The translations under genes and the position numbers were made by a program. A DNA stretch of 64,000 nt from assembly GCF_002939475.1 (NCBI RefSeq), contig NZ_PKFQ01000001.1:806001-870000 (forward strand), read 5' to 3'. Below are positions 54,701 through 64,000 of this stretch, piece after piece (position 1 is the stretch's first letter; every line of letters begins with the position of its first letter). The stretch is from Streptomyces cinnamoneus. GTDB taxonomy: Bacteria; Actinomycetota; Actinomycetes; Streptomycetales; Streptomycetaceae. The notes beneath the pieces were generated by a model that saw only the letters and a list, made by a program, of their open reading frames with translations, was not told the DNA's origin and searched no databases.

Positions 54701-57700
54701 GGGGATCAGCTGGGGCGTACCGGTCAGGGACTCCGGTGCCATGCCGGACAGGACGGCGTCGGGGCCGAGTTCGAGGAAGACGGAGACGCCCTGGTCCTCC
54801 AGCCAGCGCACGCCCTCGCCGAAGCGGACGGCGCCACGGACGTGACGGACCCAGTAGTCGGCGGAGGCGACGTCCTCAGCCTGACCGGTCAGATTGGAGA
54901 CGACCGGGATGCGGGGCTGCTCGTAGGTGAGCCCCTCGGCGACGCGGCGGAAGTCGTCCAGCATCGCGTCCATGTGCGGCGAGTGGAACGCATGACTCAC
55001 GCGGAGACGACGCGTCTTGTGACCGGCCTGAGCGAACGTCTCGCCCAGCTCCGTGACCACGTCCTCGTCACCGGCGATGACGACGGACGACGGACCGTTG
55101 ACCGCGGCGATCGACACCTGGGCCTCACGGCCCTCCAAGTGCGCGGCCACAGTCGCCTCATCCGCACCGACGGCCAGCATCGCACCACCCGTGGGCAGCG
55201 CCTGCATCAGACGCCCACGAGCAGCGACCAGCGCCACAGCGTCGGCCAGCGACAGCACACCCGCCACATGAGCCGCAGCCAACTCACCAATGGAATGGCC
55301 CGTCACGTAGTCCGGACGCACACCCCACGACTCGACCAGCCGATACAGGGCCACCTCAAGCGCAAACAGCCCAGGCTGAGTGAAACCAGTCTGATCCAGC
55401 GCCTCACCCTGCTCGAACATCACCTCACGCAGAGGCCGCTCCAGCACCCGGTCGAACTCGGCACACACCGCGTCCAACGCCTCGGCGAACACCGGGAACG
55501 CCTCGTACAACTCCCGCCCCATGCCCGCACGCTGCGAACCCTGACCCGAGAACAACACCGCCACCGCACGCTCGTCCGCGGCGGTGCCCGCCTGCACACC
55601 GGCCGCGGGTGCCCCGGCCGCAAGCGCGCCCAGCCCCCGGACGAACCCGGGACCGTCGTCAGCCACGACGACCGCGCGGTGTTCCAGCGCCGCACGCGTC
55701 GTCGCCAGCGAGAACGCCACGTCCACCACGGACAGCTCAGCCGCCGACACCACATGGGCCCGCAACCGCTCGGCCTGCTCCCGCAGCGCCGCCTCGGTCC
55801 TGCCCGACAGCACCCACGGCACCGGTCCCCGGCCCACGGCCGGTTCCACCGTCGCGGGAGCGGCCGCTTCGGCGGGGGCCTGTTCCACGATGATGTGGGC
55901 GTTGGTGCCGCTGATGCCGAAGGAGGACACGCCCGCGCGCCGCGGCCGGTCGACCTGGGGCCACGGCGTGTTCTCGGTCAGCAGTTCCACGGCGCCGGCC
56001 GACCAGTCCACGTGGGACGACGGGGCGTCGATGTGGAGGCTCTCGGGGAGCAGGCCCTCGCGCAGCGCCATGACCATCTTGATGATGCCCGCGACGCCGG
56101 CGGCTGCCTGCGTGTGCCCGATGTTCGACTTGATCGAGCCCAGCCACAGCGGCCGGTCGGCCTCGCGGCCCTGCCCGTACGTGGCCAGCAGCGCCTGCGC
56201 CTCGATCGGGTCGCCCAGCGTGGTGCCCGTGCCGTGGGCCTCGACGACGTCCACGTCGGAGGTGGTCAGCCGCGCGTTGGCGAGCGCCTGTCGGATCACC
56301 CGTTGCTGCGACGGGCCGTTCGGCGCCGTCAGGCCGTTCGAGACGCCGTCCTGGTTGACCGCGGAGCCGCGCACGATCGCCAGCACCTGGTGACCGTTGC
56401 GACGGGCGTCGGACAGGCGCTCGACGAGGATCAGGCCGACGCCCTCGCCCCAGCCGGTGCCGTCCGCCGCCTCGGCGAAGGGCTTGCAGCGGCCGTCGGC
56501 GGCGAGGCCGCGCTGGCGGCTGAACTCGACGAACGCGCCCGGCGTCGACATGATGGACACGCCGCCGGCCAGCGCCATCGAGCATTCGCCGTTGCGCAGC
56601 GCCTGCACGGCCAGGTGCAGGGCCACCAGGGACGACGAGCAGGCCGTGTCGACGGTGACCGCCGGGCCTTCGAGACCGAAGGTGTACGAGATGCGGCCCG
56701 AGAGCACGCTCGCCGAGTTGCCGGTGAGCAGGTAGCCCTCGCTGTCCTCGGGGGCGTCACCGATGTTCTCGCGGTAGTCCTGGCCGTTGGAGCCGGCGAA
56801 GACGCCGACGTCGCGGCCGCGCAGCGAGGTGGGGTCGATGCCCGCCCGCTCGAAGACCTCCCAGGCCGACTCCAGCATGAGCCGCTGCTGCGGGTCCATC
56901 GCCGCGGCTTCGCGCGGGCTGATGCCGAAGAACAGCGGGTCGAACCTGGTCGCCTCGTGCAGGAAGGCGCCTTCGGAGATGTAGCTCTTGCCTGCCTGGT
57001 CGGGGTCGGTGTCGAAGAGGGCGTCGAGCCGCCAGCCGCGGTCGGCCGGGAACTCGCCCATGGCGTCGGTCCCGGTGGTCACCAGCCGCCAGAGGTCCTC
57101 CGGCGAGCGGACCTCGCCGGGGAAGCGGCAGGTCATGCCCACGATCGCGATCGGTTCGTCGGTACCCGCCGCGGTCGTCGCCGGCACGGGTGCCGTGGGG
57201 GTGGTGTCGACGAGTCCGGCGAGGAGGTGGTCGGCGAGCGCTGCCGGCGTGGGGTGGTCGAAGACCAGGGTGGTGGGCAGGCGCAGTCCGGTGAGCGCGC
57301 CGATGCGGTTGCGGACCTCGAGCGCGGTGAGCGAGTCGAAGCCCAGCTCGCGGAACGCGCGGTCGCGGCCGATGGTGTCGGCCGAGGAGCGGCCGAGGAC
57401 GGCCGCCGCGGCGTTGCGGACGAGGTCGAGGACCTCCCGCTTGCGTTCGGCCTCGGTGAGGCCGGCCAGCCGCTGTCCGAGCGGTGTCGTGTCGCCGCCG
57501 CCCTGGGACGCGGCGTCGGTCTCCACCGGCGCCGGGGCGATCAGCTCGGCGAAGAGCGGACGTTCCGTCGCACCGGTGTTGTTGGCCGCGAACCGGGACC
57601 AGTCCACGTCCGACACGGCGAGGAACGTCTCGGCCTGGTCGACGGCGCGGGCGAAGGCGGCCATGGCCCGCTCGGGCGCCATCGGCCGGATGCCGGTGCT

Positions 57701-60700
57701 GCTGAGCAGCGTACGGCGGGCAGTGGTCTCCATCGCGAGGCCGATGCCGCCCCAGGCACCCCAGGCGAGCGAGGTGGCGGGCAGGCCCGCGTGCCGGCGC
57801 CGCTCGGCGACGGCGTCGAGGTAGGCGTTCGCGGCGGCGTAGTTGGCCTGTCCGGCGCTGCCGATCGTGCCGGCGAAGGACGAGTAGAGCACGAACGCGG
57901 TGAGGTCGAGGTCGCGCGTCAGCTCGTCCAGGTTCTCCACGGCGTCCAGCTTGGGCCGCAGGACGGAGGCGAACCGCTCGGGGGTCAGTGCCGTGACGAC
58001 GCCGTCGTCGACGACGCCGGCGGTGTGGACGACGGCGGTGAGGGGGTACTCCTCGGGGATGCCGGCCAGCAGGTCCCGCAGCGCCTCCCGGTCGGCGGCG
58101 TCGCAGGCGGCGACCGTCACGACGGTCCCCTTGGCGGCGAGTTCGCCGGCCAGGTCGGCCGCCCCCTCGGCCGCCATGCCCTGACGGCTGATCAGCAGGA
58201 GGTGCTCGGCTCCGTGGTCGGCGAGCCAGTGGGCGGCGTGGCCGCCGAGCGCGCCGGTGCCTCCCGTGACGAGCACGGTGCCGCGCCGCTGCCAGCCCGC
58301 CGCGAGGGGCGCGCCGTCCGTGCCGGCGCGCTGGAGGCGCCGGCCGAGGACGCCCGAGGCGCGCACGGCGGCCTCGTCGTCGCGTACGGCACCGGCGAGC
58401 ACGGCGACGAGCCTGCTCTGTGCCCGCTCGTCCACGCCGGCGGGCAGGTCGACGAGACCGCCCCAGCGCTCGGGGTGCTCCAGGGCGGCGGACCTGCCGA
58501 AGCCCCACAGCAGCGCCTGGGCCGGGTCGGACGGAGACTCGGAACGGCCGATCGAGACCGCGCCGCGGGTGAGGACGTGCAGCGGGGCGTCGACGCCCGC
58601 GTCCCCGAGGGCCTGCACCAGGGCGGTGGTGGCCAGCAGTCGCGCCACGCCCTCGTGTCCGGCCTGCGCACGGCCGTCGAGGCCGAGGAGCGAGACGACG
58701 TGGTCGGCCTCGGTTCCGCGCAGCTCCTCGGCGAGCGCGGCACGGTCGGCGTCGGTCACGACGAGCGTACGGATGTCGGCGCCGTGGCGCTGGAGGGCGG
58801 CACGGACCCCTACGGCCCAGTCGTCGCGGCCGTCGTGGTCGGCGTGCTCGGCGAGTTCGGCGGGTGCGACCAGCAGCCACGTCGTGCCGGACAGCGACGG
58901 TGCCGGGGCGTCGGGCAGCGGCTGCCAGCCGATCCGGTAGCGCCATTCGTCCACGGTGGCCTCGTCACGGCGGCGGCGCCGCCACGAGGACAGGACGGGC
59001 AGCAGTTCGCCCAGGGACGGGCCGCTGTCGCCGGACACGCCGAGGGTGCCCGCGACGGCGTCGAGGTCGCCGCGCTCGACGGCGTCCCAGAAGCGCGCCT
59101 CGACCGCGTCGGCGGCCGGGGCGTCCGCACCGGGCTCGATCCAGAACCGCTGGTGCTGGAAGGCGTAGGTGGGCAGGTCGACGGTCCGGGCGCCAGGGTA
59201 GACGGCCGCCCGGTCGATCGCGGCGCCCCGGACGTCGGCATCGCTCAGCGACAGCAGGAAGCGGTCGAGTCCGCCGTCGTCGCGGCGCAGGGTCCCCAGG
59301 ACGGCGGCGTCGACACCGGTGTCGTCGAGGGTCTGCTGAACGCCCACCGTCAGGACGGGATGCGCGCTGGCCTCGACGAAGAAACGGAAGCCCTGCTCGG
59401 CGAGAGCGCGGGTGGCCTCGTCGAAGCGCACGGTCTGCCGCAGGTTCGTGTACCAGTACTCGGCGTCCAGACCGGTGGTGTCCAACCACTCGGCGGTGAC
59501 GGTCGAGAAGAACGGCACCTCGGCCGCACGCGGAGCGATCCCCGCCAGCACCGTCAGCAACTCGTCACGAATCGCCTCGACATGAGCCGAATGGGAAGCG
59601 TAGTCCACCGGGATACGGCGGGCACGCACCTCATCCGCCTCACACGCCGCAAGCAGAGCGTCCAGCTCCGCCACATCACCGGAGACCACCACGGACTTGG
59701 GTCCGTTCACAGCGGCGATCGACAGGCCGTCGGTCAGCCGCTCCCGCACCTGCTCCACCGGCAACGGCACCGACACCATGCCACCCAGACCCGACAGCGC
59801 CAGGATCGCCTTCGACCGCAAAGCGACAACGCGCGCGGCGTCCTCCAGCGACAGCGCACCCGCGACACAGGCCGCAGCGATCTCACCCTGCGAATGACCC
59901 ACCACGGCAGCCGGCTTCACACCGAACGAACGCCACAGCTCCGCCAGCGACACCATCACCGCGAACAACACCGGCTGGACGACGTCCACCCGCTCCAGGG
60001 CGGACTCGTCCCCCAGCACGTCGAACAACGACCAGTCGACGAACGCGCTCAGCGCCGCGTCACACTCCCGCATCCGCTCCGCGAACACCGGCGACGACTC
60101 GATCAACTCGCGAGCCATACCGACCCACTGCGAACCCTGACCGGGGAAGACGAAGGCGGCCTTGCCGCCTTCGCCGAGGCTGACGCCGCTGACGACGTTG
60201 GTGGCCACAGCTCCGGTGGCGAGGGCGTGCAGGCCCTCGCGCAGCGACTCCAGGTCACCACCGACCACCGCCGCGCGGTGCTCCAGCGCCGCCCGGGAGG
60301 TCGCCAGCGACAGGCCCACGTCGGCCGTCGCGGCCTCGGTGCCGTCCTGCTCGGCCAGGTGGGCCAGCAGCCGCTCGGCCTGGGCGCGCAGGGCCTCGTC
60401 GGACTTCGCCGACAGCACCCACGGCACCACCGTCGCAGCGGGTTCGCTCGGGGCGGCGTCGGCGGGCTCCGGCTCCGGGGCCTGCTCCAGGATCACGTGC
60501 GCGTTGGTGCCGCTGATGCCGAACGACGACACGCCCGCACGACGCGGACGCTCCGCCTCGGGCCAGGCGGTGTTCTCGGTGAGCAGCTCGACCGAACCGG
60601 CCGACCAGTCGACGTGGGACGAGGGGGCGTCGACGTGGAGGCTCTGCGGCAGGGTTCCGTGCCGCATGGCCATGACCATCTTGATGACGCCCGCGACACC

Positions 60701-61858
60701 GGCCGCCGCCTGGGTGTGGCCGATGTTGGACTTGATGGAGCCGAGCCACAGGGGCCGGTCCTCCGGCCGGTCCTGGCCGTAGGTGGCCAGCAGGGCCTGC
60801 GCCTCGATGGGGTCGCCCAGCTTGGTGCCTGTGCCGTGGGCCTCGACCACGTCCACGTCGGCGGTGGACAGGCGGCCCTGAGCGAGGGCCGCGCGGATCA
60901 CACGCTGCTGGGACGGTCCGTTGGGGGCGGTCAGGCCGTTGGACGCACCGTCCTGGTTGACGGCCGAGCCGCGCACGACGGCCAGCACGCGGTGTCCGTT
61001 GCGCTGGGCGTCCGAGAGCTTCTCCAGGACGAGGAGGCCGACGCCCTCGCCCCAGTTGGTTCCGTCCGCGGCCTCGGCGAACGCCTTGCAGCGGCCGTCC
61101 ATCGCCAGTCCGCGCTGCCGGGCGAACTCGGTGAACAGCTCGGGTACGGAGATGACGGTCACGCCGCCCGCGAGCGCCAGCGTGCACTCGCCCAGGCGCA
61201 GCGACTGCGCGGCCAGGTGCAGGGCGACCAGGGACGACGAGCAGGCGGTGTCGACGGTGACCGCGGGGCCTTCCAGGCCGAGCGAGTAGGAGATACGGCC
61301 CGACAGGACGCTGTCGGTGTTGCCGTTGACCAGGTAGGGCTTGACGTCCTCGGCCACGGAGGGCACGGAGGTGCCGTAGTCACCGTGGATGGCGCCGGCG
61401 AAGACGCCGGTGCGGCTGCCGTGCAGGGAGGCCGGGTCGATGCCGGCACGCTCCACGGCCTCCCAGGCGACCTCCAGCAGCAGGCGCTGCTGGGGGTCCA
61501 TGGCCACGGCCTCGCGCGGGGAGATGCCGAAGAACGCCGGGTCGAACCGGTCGGCGTCCTCGACGAAGCCGCCCTCCCGCATCCGGGAGGAGCCGGGCAG
61601 GTCGGGCACGGAGTCGTAGATCCCGTCGATGTCCCAGCCGCGGTCGAGCGGGAACGGCGAGATCGTGTCCGTGCCGGAGGCGACGACCCGCCACAGGTCC
61701 TCGGGTGAGCTGATGCCACCGGGGTAGCGGCAGCTCATGCCGACGATGGCGATGGGCTCGCGCTCCGCCTCCTCGAGCTCGGCCACCCGACGGTGGGTGC
61801 GCCGCAGCTCGGCGGTCATCCACCGGAGGTTGTCGAGGAGCTTCTCGTCGTTCGACAT
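51701..61858 (-). CDS. Gene B: bimodular type I PKS (3385 aa) with a degenerate second module
   Basis: Two extension modules. The N-terminal coiled coil ([18 protein letters not shown], residues 1-30) is a class 1a docking helix. Module 1: KS about 32-460, methylmalonyl AT about 565-904 (GHSQGE, YASH), KR with nucleotide motif near 1192 and a VDD B-type loop, ACP about 1477-1542. Module 2: KS about 1567-1993, malonyl AT about 2097-2433 (GHSIGE, HAFH), DH-like region about 2447-2740, KR about 2747-3137, ACP Ser near 3260. The tail ends [16 protein letters not shown] then TAA. The DH lacks its catalytic His and Asp, and the KR has Ala for the catalytic Ser at about 3074, so this module may leave a ketone. 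The start ATG at 61858 has a GGGGA ribosome site 5 nt upstream and begins a standard docking helix. A 476-bp gap follows the gene. Confidence 0.96.
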   Translation of the reverse strand: MSNDEKLLDNLRWMTAELRRTHRRVAELEEAEREPIAIVGMSCRYPGGISSPEDLWRVVASGTDTISPFPLDRGWDIDGIYDSVPDLPGSSRMREGGFVEDADRFDPAFFGISPREAVAMDPQQRLLLEVAWEAVERAGIDPASLHGSRTGVFAGAIHGDYGTSVPSVAEDVKPYLVNGNTDSVLSGRISYSLGLEGPAVTVDTACSSSLVALHLAAQSLRLGECTLALAGGVTVISVPELFTEFARQRGLAMDGRCKAFAEAADGTNWGEGVGLLVLEKLSDAQRNGHRVLAVVRGSAVNQDGASNGLTAPNGPSQQRVIRAALAQGRLSTADVDVVEAHGTGTKLGDPIEAQALLATYGQDRPEDRPLWLGSIKSNIGHTQAAAGVAGVIKMVMAMRHGTLPQSLHVDAPSSHVDWSAGSVELLTENTAWPEAERPRRAGVSSFGISGTNAHVILEQAPEPEPADAAPSEPAATVVPWVLSAKSDEALRAQAERLLAHLAEQDGTEAATADVGLSLATSRAALEHRAAVVGGDLESLREGLHALATGAVATNVVSGVSLGEGGKAAFVFPGQGSQWVGMARELIESSPVFAERMRECDAALSAFVDWSLFDVLGDESALERVDVVQPVLFAVMVSLAELWRSFGVKPAAVVGHSQGEIAAACVAGALSLEDAARVVALRSKAILALSGLGGMVSVPLPVEQVRERLTDGLSIAAVNGPKSVVVSGDVAELDALLAACEADEVRARRIPVDYASHSAHVEAIRDELLTVLAGIAPRAAEVPFFSTVTAEWLDTTGLDAEYWYTNLRQTVRFDEATRALAEQGFRFFVEASAHPVLTVGVQQTLDDTGVDAAVLGTLRRDDGGLDRFLLSLSDADVRGAAIDRAAVYPGARTVDLPTYAFQHQRFWIEPGADAPAADAVEARFWDAVERGDLDAVAGTLGVSGDSGPSLGELLPVLSSWRRRRRDEATVDEWRYRIGWQPLPDAPAPSLSGTTWLLVAPAELAEHADHDGRDDWAVGVRAALQRHGADIRTLVVTDADRAALAEELRGTEADHVVSLLGLDGRAQAGHEGVARLLATTALVQALGDAGVDAPLHVLTRGAVSIGRSESPSDPAQALLWGFGRSAALEHPERWGGLVDLPAGVDERAQSRLVAVLAGAVRDDEAAVRASGVLGRRLQRAGTDGAPLAAGWQRRGTVLVTGGTGALGGHAAHWLADHGAEHLLLISRQGMAAEGAADLAGELAAKGTVVTVAACDAADREALRDLLAGIPEEYPLTAVVHTAGVVDDGVVTALTPERFASVLRPKLDAVENLDELTRDLDLTAFVLYSSFAGTIGSAGQANYAAANAYLDAVAERRRHAGLPATSLAWGAWGGIGLAMETTARRTLLSSTGIRPMAPERAMAAFARAVDQAETFLAVSDVDWSRFAANNTGATERPLFAELIAPAPVETDAASQGGGDTTPLGQRLAGLTEAERKREVLDLVRNAAAAVLGRSSADTIGRDRAFRELGFDSLTALEVRNRIGALTGLRLPTTLVFDHPTPAALADHLLAGLVDTTPTAPVPATTAAGTDEPIAIVGMTCRFPGEVRSPEDLWRLVTTGTDAMGEFPADRGWRLDALFDTDPDQAGKSYISEGAFLHEATRFDPLFFGISPREAAAMDPQQRLMLESAWEVFERAGIDPTSLRGRDVGVFAGSNGQDYRENIGDAPEDSEGYLLTGNSASVLSGRISYTFGLEGPAVTVDTACSSSLVALHLAVQALRNGECSMALAGGVSIMSTPGAFVEFSRQRGLAADGRCKPFAEAADGTGWGEGVGLILVERLSDARRNGHQVLAIVRGSAVNQDGVSNGLTAPNGPSQQRVIRQALANARLTTSDVDVVEAHGTGTTLGDPIEAQALLATYGQGREADRPLWLGSIKSNIGHTQAAAGVAGIIKMVMALREGLLPESLHIDAPSSHVDWSAGAVELLTENTPWPQVDRPRRAGVSSFGISGTNAHIIVEQAPAEAAAPATVEPAVGRGPVPWVLSGRTEAALREQAERLRAHVVSAAELSVVDVAFSLATTRAALEHRAVVVADDGPGFVRGLGALAAGAPAAGVQAGTAADERAVAVLFSGQGSQRAGMGRELYEAFPVFAEALDAVCAEFDRVLERPLREVMFEQGEALDQTGFTQPGLFALEVALYRLVESWGVRPDYVTGHSIGELAAAHVAGVLSLADAVALVAARGRLMQALPTGGAMLAVGADEATVAAHLEGREAQVSIAAVNGPSSVVIAGDEDVVTELGETFAQAGHKTRRLRVSHAFHSPHMDAMLDDFRRVAEGLTYEQPRIPVVSNLTGQAEDVASADYWVRHVRGAVRFGEGVRWLEDQGVSVFLELGPDAVLSGMAPESLTGTPQLIPALRKDRPEPEALVAALGRLHVAGVTPDWGTLFPGARTVDLPTYAFQHQRYWLQGAPKQQSAGADLGFEQVGHPLLATVVPLAGEDGYLFSGRLSLAEQPWLAGDGDADTVLVPATALLDLAVRAADQAGCDRVEELTLEAPLVLSGDVTLQLQLTVGAPDESGARPLAVHARADGQEWTRHASGTVIPALTGAGRQDHATPWSWLPEGAEPVDAGLLAEKLGDLPAYPLSTSVWRYGDELYAEVALDEDETAAARQFALHPALLEGVLRAVHVGTLVDAGEDAEGEGLVRMPFAWTGVSVRAVGATALRARLTRAPGDAVSVELRDTADGAVASVASLAFRPVPAGKLVGRTAHHDSLFRIDWAGAPSPAAVPSGRWAVLGADPLGIAGHLRAGGFEADVVPDLAALASGESLPEAVVLDLSGSSSGDLAAAAHGVARRTLAALQEWTADDRYVGTQLVLLTRGAVAAGADDEVHDPASAVVWGLVRSAQVENPGRFTLVDVDAAQDSLRAVPAAVLSGEPQAALRAGRLLLPRLARAVQPAAGERLGLRPEGTVLVTGGTGGIGAVVARHLVTEHGVRHLLLVSRRGSDADGASKLCEELTGLGADVTVAACDVADRSALADVLGAVPDEHPLTAVVHTAGLLADGVVSSLTPERLAEALRPKVDGAVHLHELTRDADLTAFVTFSAAAGLLGSAGQGNYTAANTFLDSFAQYRRAQGLPAQSLAWGLWDLSAGMAGGLTDGDRRRMRRAGVVPISAAQGMALFDAATVAGAEPVLVPARLDLAALRAVGPDEEVPDLLRGLVRVPVRRAAAPAATEQPSGADLRSRLAAAHEGERRHILLDLVRATAAAVLGFADKNEVEAHRGFLELGLNSLTAVELRNRLGAAAGLTLPVTVMFDHPSAGEMAGFLGEQLLRDQRPEGSQATVHGDLDRIEASLAGGVLDEQERDAVTARLQELLAKFGDGSGGGAGRSALADQLADVSDDDLFDIIDNGLGTLE
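51990..57165 (-). other. Module B2: KS-AT(malonyl)-DH(dead)-KR(Ser to Ala)-ACP
   Basis: KS 57160-55880 and malonyl AT 55570-54560 look normal. The DH-like region (54520-53640) reads [13 protein letters not shown] where active DHs here read like [13 protein letters not shown]. The His is Asp (codon 54389-54391) and the conserved Gly is Asp. In [10 protein letters not shown] the catalytic Asp is Glu (53906-53908), and the YGPxFxG motif is lost. The KR keeps GGTGGIGA, Lys about 3050 and Tyr about 3087, but reads FSAAAG, with Ala (52637-52639) for the catalytic Ser 13 residues before Tyr. Its loop is LAD rather than LDD. The ACP reads GLNSL instead of GFDSL. Outcome: ketone, or hydroxyl if the KR keeps residual activity. 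Confidence 0.88.
57235..61768 (-). other. Module B1: KS-AT(methylmalonyl)-KR(B)-ACP
   Basis: KS about 61765-60480 ([24 protein letters not shown]). AT about 60165-59150 with GHSQGE and [10 protein letters not shown], the methylmalonyl signature. KR nucleotide motif [14 protein letters not shown] near 58250-58285, VDD loop without the type-A tryptophan, catalytic YSSFAG and [21 protein letters not shown] near 57330. Predicted unit: alpha-methyl, beta-hydroxyl of 3R (D) type. Confidence 0.92.
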
Positions 61859-61862
61859 CAGT

Positions 61863-61867
61863 TCCCC
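61863..61867 (-). promoter_or_regulatory. Ribosome binding site of gene B
   Basis: GGGGA on the minus strand, 4-5 nt before the ATG at 61858, within the 57-bp A/B gap. It supports this start. Confidence 0.6.
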
Positions 61868-61915
61868 ACTCGCTTTCCGGAATCCGCCATCTGCGCCATC
61901 TGCCCAGGCCTCATG

Positions 61916-64000
61916 TCAAGACCGTCCGAACTCGTTCTGGATGATGTCGAACAGGTCGTCGGCGGAAGCCGACTCCAGTTCGTCTGCGTCCGTCACGGCT
62001 TCCGTGCCGTGCCGGGTGTTCCACCGTGAAAGAACCGACTGGAGGCGCACGGCGATCTGTGCCGCCGCCTCGTCCTCCGGGTCGACCTCGCCGATCGCCG
62101 CGTCGAGCCGGTCGATGTCGGCGAGCACCGCCACCGCGGCCGACGCCTTCTCCCGCTCCCCCAGCAGCTGGGCCGCGAAGTACTCGCTCAGCGCTCCCGG
62201 CTTGGGGTAGTCGAAGATCAGGGTGCTCGGCAGGCGCACGCCGGTGACGGCGGAGAGCTGGTTGCGGAACTCGACCGCGGTGAGCGAGTCGAAGCCCAGC
62301 TCCTGGAAGGTGCGGCCGACGTCGACCGACTCCGCCCCGCCGTGGCCGAGGACGGCCGCCGCGGTGTCGCGCACCAGGCCGAGCAGCAGTTCGTCCTGCT
62401 CGGTGCGGTTCAGTCCGGCGAGCCGCTCGGTGAGGCCGCCGCCGGTGACCTGCGCTCCCGTGCCGGCCGCGCGGCGCACGGCCGGGCGGACGAGGCCGCG
62501 CAGGACCGAGGGCAGTGCCGGGCCCTGGTCCCGCAGCGCCCGGGTGTTCAGCTTGATGGGCACCAGCAGCGGCTCGTCGACGGTCGCGGCGGCGTCGAAC
62601 AGGGCCAGGCCGTCCTCGGTGGACAGGGCGGCAGTGCCCGTACGTGCCATGCGGTCCACGTCCGCGTCGGTCAGGTGCGCGGTGAGCGCGCTGCGCTGCT
62701 CCCAGAAGCCCCACGCCAGGGCCTGGGCCGGCAGGCCGTGCGCCCGGCGGTGCTGGGCCAGGGCGTTGAGGAGCCCGTTGGCGGCGGTGTAGTTGCCCTG
62801 GCCGGCGTCGCCGAAGACCGACGCCGACGAGGAGAACATCACGAACATCGCCAGGTCGCGGTCGCGGGTCAGCTCGTGCAGGGCGAGAGCCGCGTCCGCC
62901 TTGGGCCGGAAGACCGAGTCGATCCGCTCGGGGGTGAGCGAGCCGACGGTGGCGTCGTCGAGGACACCCGCCGTGTGCACCACACCGGTCAGCGGACGCG
63001 TCGCCGGGATCGCGTCGAGCACGGCGGCCAGCGCCGCACGGTCCGCCGCGTCGCAGGCCGCGATCGTCACCTCGGCGCCGAGGCCGGTCAGCTCGGCCTC
63101 AAGCTCCGCGGCTCCCCGGGCGTCCCGTCCGCTGCGGCTCGTCAGCACCAGATGCCGCACGCCGTGCTCGGCCACCAGGTGGCGTGCCAGCACGCCGCCC
63201 AGCGTCCCCGTACCGCCGGTGACCAGCACCGTGCCCTCGGCGTCCAGCGTCCGCGGCATCGTCAGCACGACCTTGCCCACGTGCTTGGCCTGGCTGACGA
63301 AGCGGAAGGCGTCCTGCGCCCGGCGCACGTCCCAGGTCCGCACGGGCAGGGGCACGAGCGCCCCCGTTCCGAAGAGGGCCAGCAGCTCGACGAGCATGCC
63401 CTGGATCCGCTGGGGGCCGGCGTCGATGAGGTCGAAGACCGTGTACGCGACGCCGGGGTGCGCGCCGGTCACGTCGGCGGGCTCACGGATGTCGGTCTTG
63501 CCCATCTCCAGGAACCGGCCGCCGCGCGGCAGCAGCCGCAGCGAGGCGTCCACGAACTCCCGGGCGAGCGAGTTCAGTACGACGTCCACTCCGCGGCCGC
63601 CGGTGGAGGCGGCGAACTTCGCCTCGAAGTCCAGTGACCGCGACGACGCGATGTGGTCGTCGTCCAGGCCCAGTGAGCGCAGGACGTCCCACTTGCCCTC
63701 GCTCGCGGTCGCGAAGACCTCCGCGCCCAGGTGCCGCGCCAGCTGGATGGCGGCCATGCCGACGCCGCCCGCGCCGCTGTGCACCAGAACGGACTCGCCC
63801 GAGCGCAGTCCGCCCAGGTCGCTCAGCCCGAAGTAGGCGGTCAGGAAGACCAGCGGGGTGGAGGCGGCCTGCTCGTAGGACCAGCCCTCGGGCATCGGGG
63901 CGACGAAGGGCCGGTCGACCACGGCGAGCGGGCCGAAGGAGCGGTCGATGACGCCGAACACCCGGTCGCCCGGGGCGAGGTCCGTCACCCCGGCACCGAC
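61916..64000 (-). CDS. Gene A: modular type I PKS, 3' end only (ER-KR-ACP-docking)
   Basis: The 5' part lies beyond the right edge; 694 residues and a TGA stop are visible. The visible part opens inside an enoylreductase (ER): it keeps the nucleotide-binding motif [20 protein letters not shown] and the [14 protein letters not shown] segment. A ketoreductase (KR) follows, with GTGTLGG, a B-type LDD loop (AGVLDD), the catalytic Ser of FSSSAS and Tyr of GQGNYTAAN. Next is an acyl carrier protein (ACP) with GFDSLTAVE. The C-terminal tail ends [15 protein letters not shown], a class 1a docking domain expected to pair with a coiled-coil N-terminus such as gene B's. The last module is therefore probably fully reducing, giving a methylene; its AT and DH cannot be seen. 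The stop is 57 bp upstream of gene B, which suggests co-transcription. Confidence 0.95.
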   Translation of the reverse strand, partial: VGAGVTDLAPGDRVFGVIDRSFGPLAVVDRPFVAPMPEGWSYEQAASTPLVFLTAYFGLSDLGGLRSGESVLVHSGAGGVGMAAIQLARHLGAEVFATASEGKWDVLRSLGLDDDHIASSRSLDFEAKFAASTGGRGVDVVLNSLAREFVDASLRLLPRGGRFLEMGKTDIREPADVTGAHPGVAYTVFDLIDAGPQRIQGMLVELLALFGTGALVPLPVRTWDVRRAQDAFRFVSQAKHVGKVVLTMPRTLDAEGTVLVTGGTGTLGGVLARHLVAEHGVRHLVLTSRSGRDARGAAELEAELTGLGAEVTIAACDAADRAALAAVLDAIPATRPLTGVVHTAGVLDDATVGSLTPERIDSVFRPKADAALALHELTRDRDLAMFVMFSSSASVFGDAGQGNYTAANGLLNALAQHRRAHGLPAQALAWGFWEQRSALTAHLTDADVDRMARTGTAALSTEDGLALFDAAATVDEPLLVPIKLNTRALRDQGPALPSVLRGLVRPAVRRAAGTGAQVTGGGLTERLAGLNRTEQDELLLGLVRDTAAAVLGHGGAESVDVGRTFQELGFDSLTAVEFRNQLSAVTGVRLPSTLIFDYPKPGALSEYFAAQLLGEREKASAAVAVLADIDRLDAAIGEVDPEDEAAAQIAVRLQSVLSRWNTRHGTEAVTDADELESASADDLFDIIQNEFGRS
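61980..64000 (-). other. Module A-last (partial): ER-KR(B)-ACP
   Basis: ER up to about 63260, KR about 63240-62690, ACP about 62400-62190. An ER next to a B-type KR normally implies a DH upstream and full reduction to methylene. The KR catalytic Lys (RPKADA), Ser and Tyr are all present. The extender unit cannot be told, because the AT lies outside the window. Confidence 0.88.

Noticed and set aside
61480..61768. Possible loading module at the start of gene B
   Set aside because: All KS domains in the window have the extender active site DTACSSSL, with no Gln replacement. Each gene starts with a docking helix followed by a normal KS, so no loading module is present.

Overview
This window is wall-to-wall type I modular polyketide synthase (PKS) from a very GC-rich actinomycete, most likely a Streptomyces or close relative. 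The basis is the GC-biased third codon positions and typical actinomycete KS, AT, DH, ER, KR and ACP motifs and docking tails. All real genes lie on the minus strand. There are five: A (61916 to beyond the right edge, only its 3' end seen), B (51701-61858, 3385 aa), C (32727-51224, 6165 aa), D (11936-32704, 6922 aa) and E (11891 to beyond the left edge, 3963 residues seen). Gaps A/B, C/D and D/E are 57, 22 and 44 bp. The only real intergenic region is 476 bp between B and C (51225-51700); it holds inverted repeats and probably a transcription boundary.

Read right to left, in the direction of transcription, the modules are as follows. A-last: ...ER-KR(B)-ACP. B1: KS-AT(methylmalonyl)-KR(B)-ACP. 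B2: KS-AT(malonyl)-DH(degenerate)-KR(catalytic Ser to Ala)-ACP. C1: malonyl, KR(B). C2: methylmalonyl, KR(B). C3: methylmalonyl, KR(A1). C4: malonyl, KR(A1). D1: malonyl, KR(B). D2: methylmalonyl, DH-ER-KR. D3: methylmalonyl, KR(A1). D4: malonyl, DH-KR. E1: malonyl, KR(B). E2: methylmalonyl, KR(A1). E3: malonyl, running off the window at the start of its KR. No loading module, thioesterase, tailoring enzyme, regulator or transporter is visible, so this is the interior of a larger cluster.

Docking tails fit the linear order A-B-C-D-E. A, B and D end in, and B, C and E begin with, one docking class. C ends with, and D begins with, a second class, which should lock C to D. If the genes act in this order, the product segment is a methyl-branched polyol with one fully reduced position (D2), one alkene (D4) and possibly one ketone where B2 acts. 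The final compound cannot be named from this window; large polyol macrolactones are the plausible class.

The second theme is internal duplication. C1-to-C2 and D1-to-D2 match in blocks at a nearly constant offset of about 18.51 kb, and C3-to-C4 and D3-to-D4 at about 20.1 kb. E2-to-E3 belongs to the second family at the protein level. The duplicated unit runs AT-KR-ACP-KS, so each KS travels with the module before it. Several blocks also carry T-ending codons unlike their surroundings, which suggests gene conversion or recent recombination.
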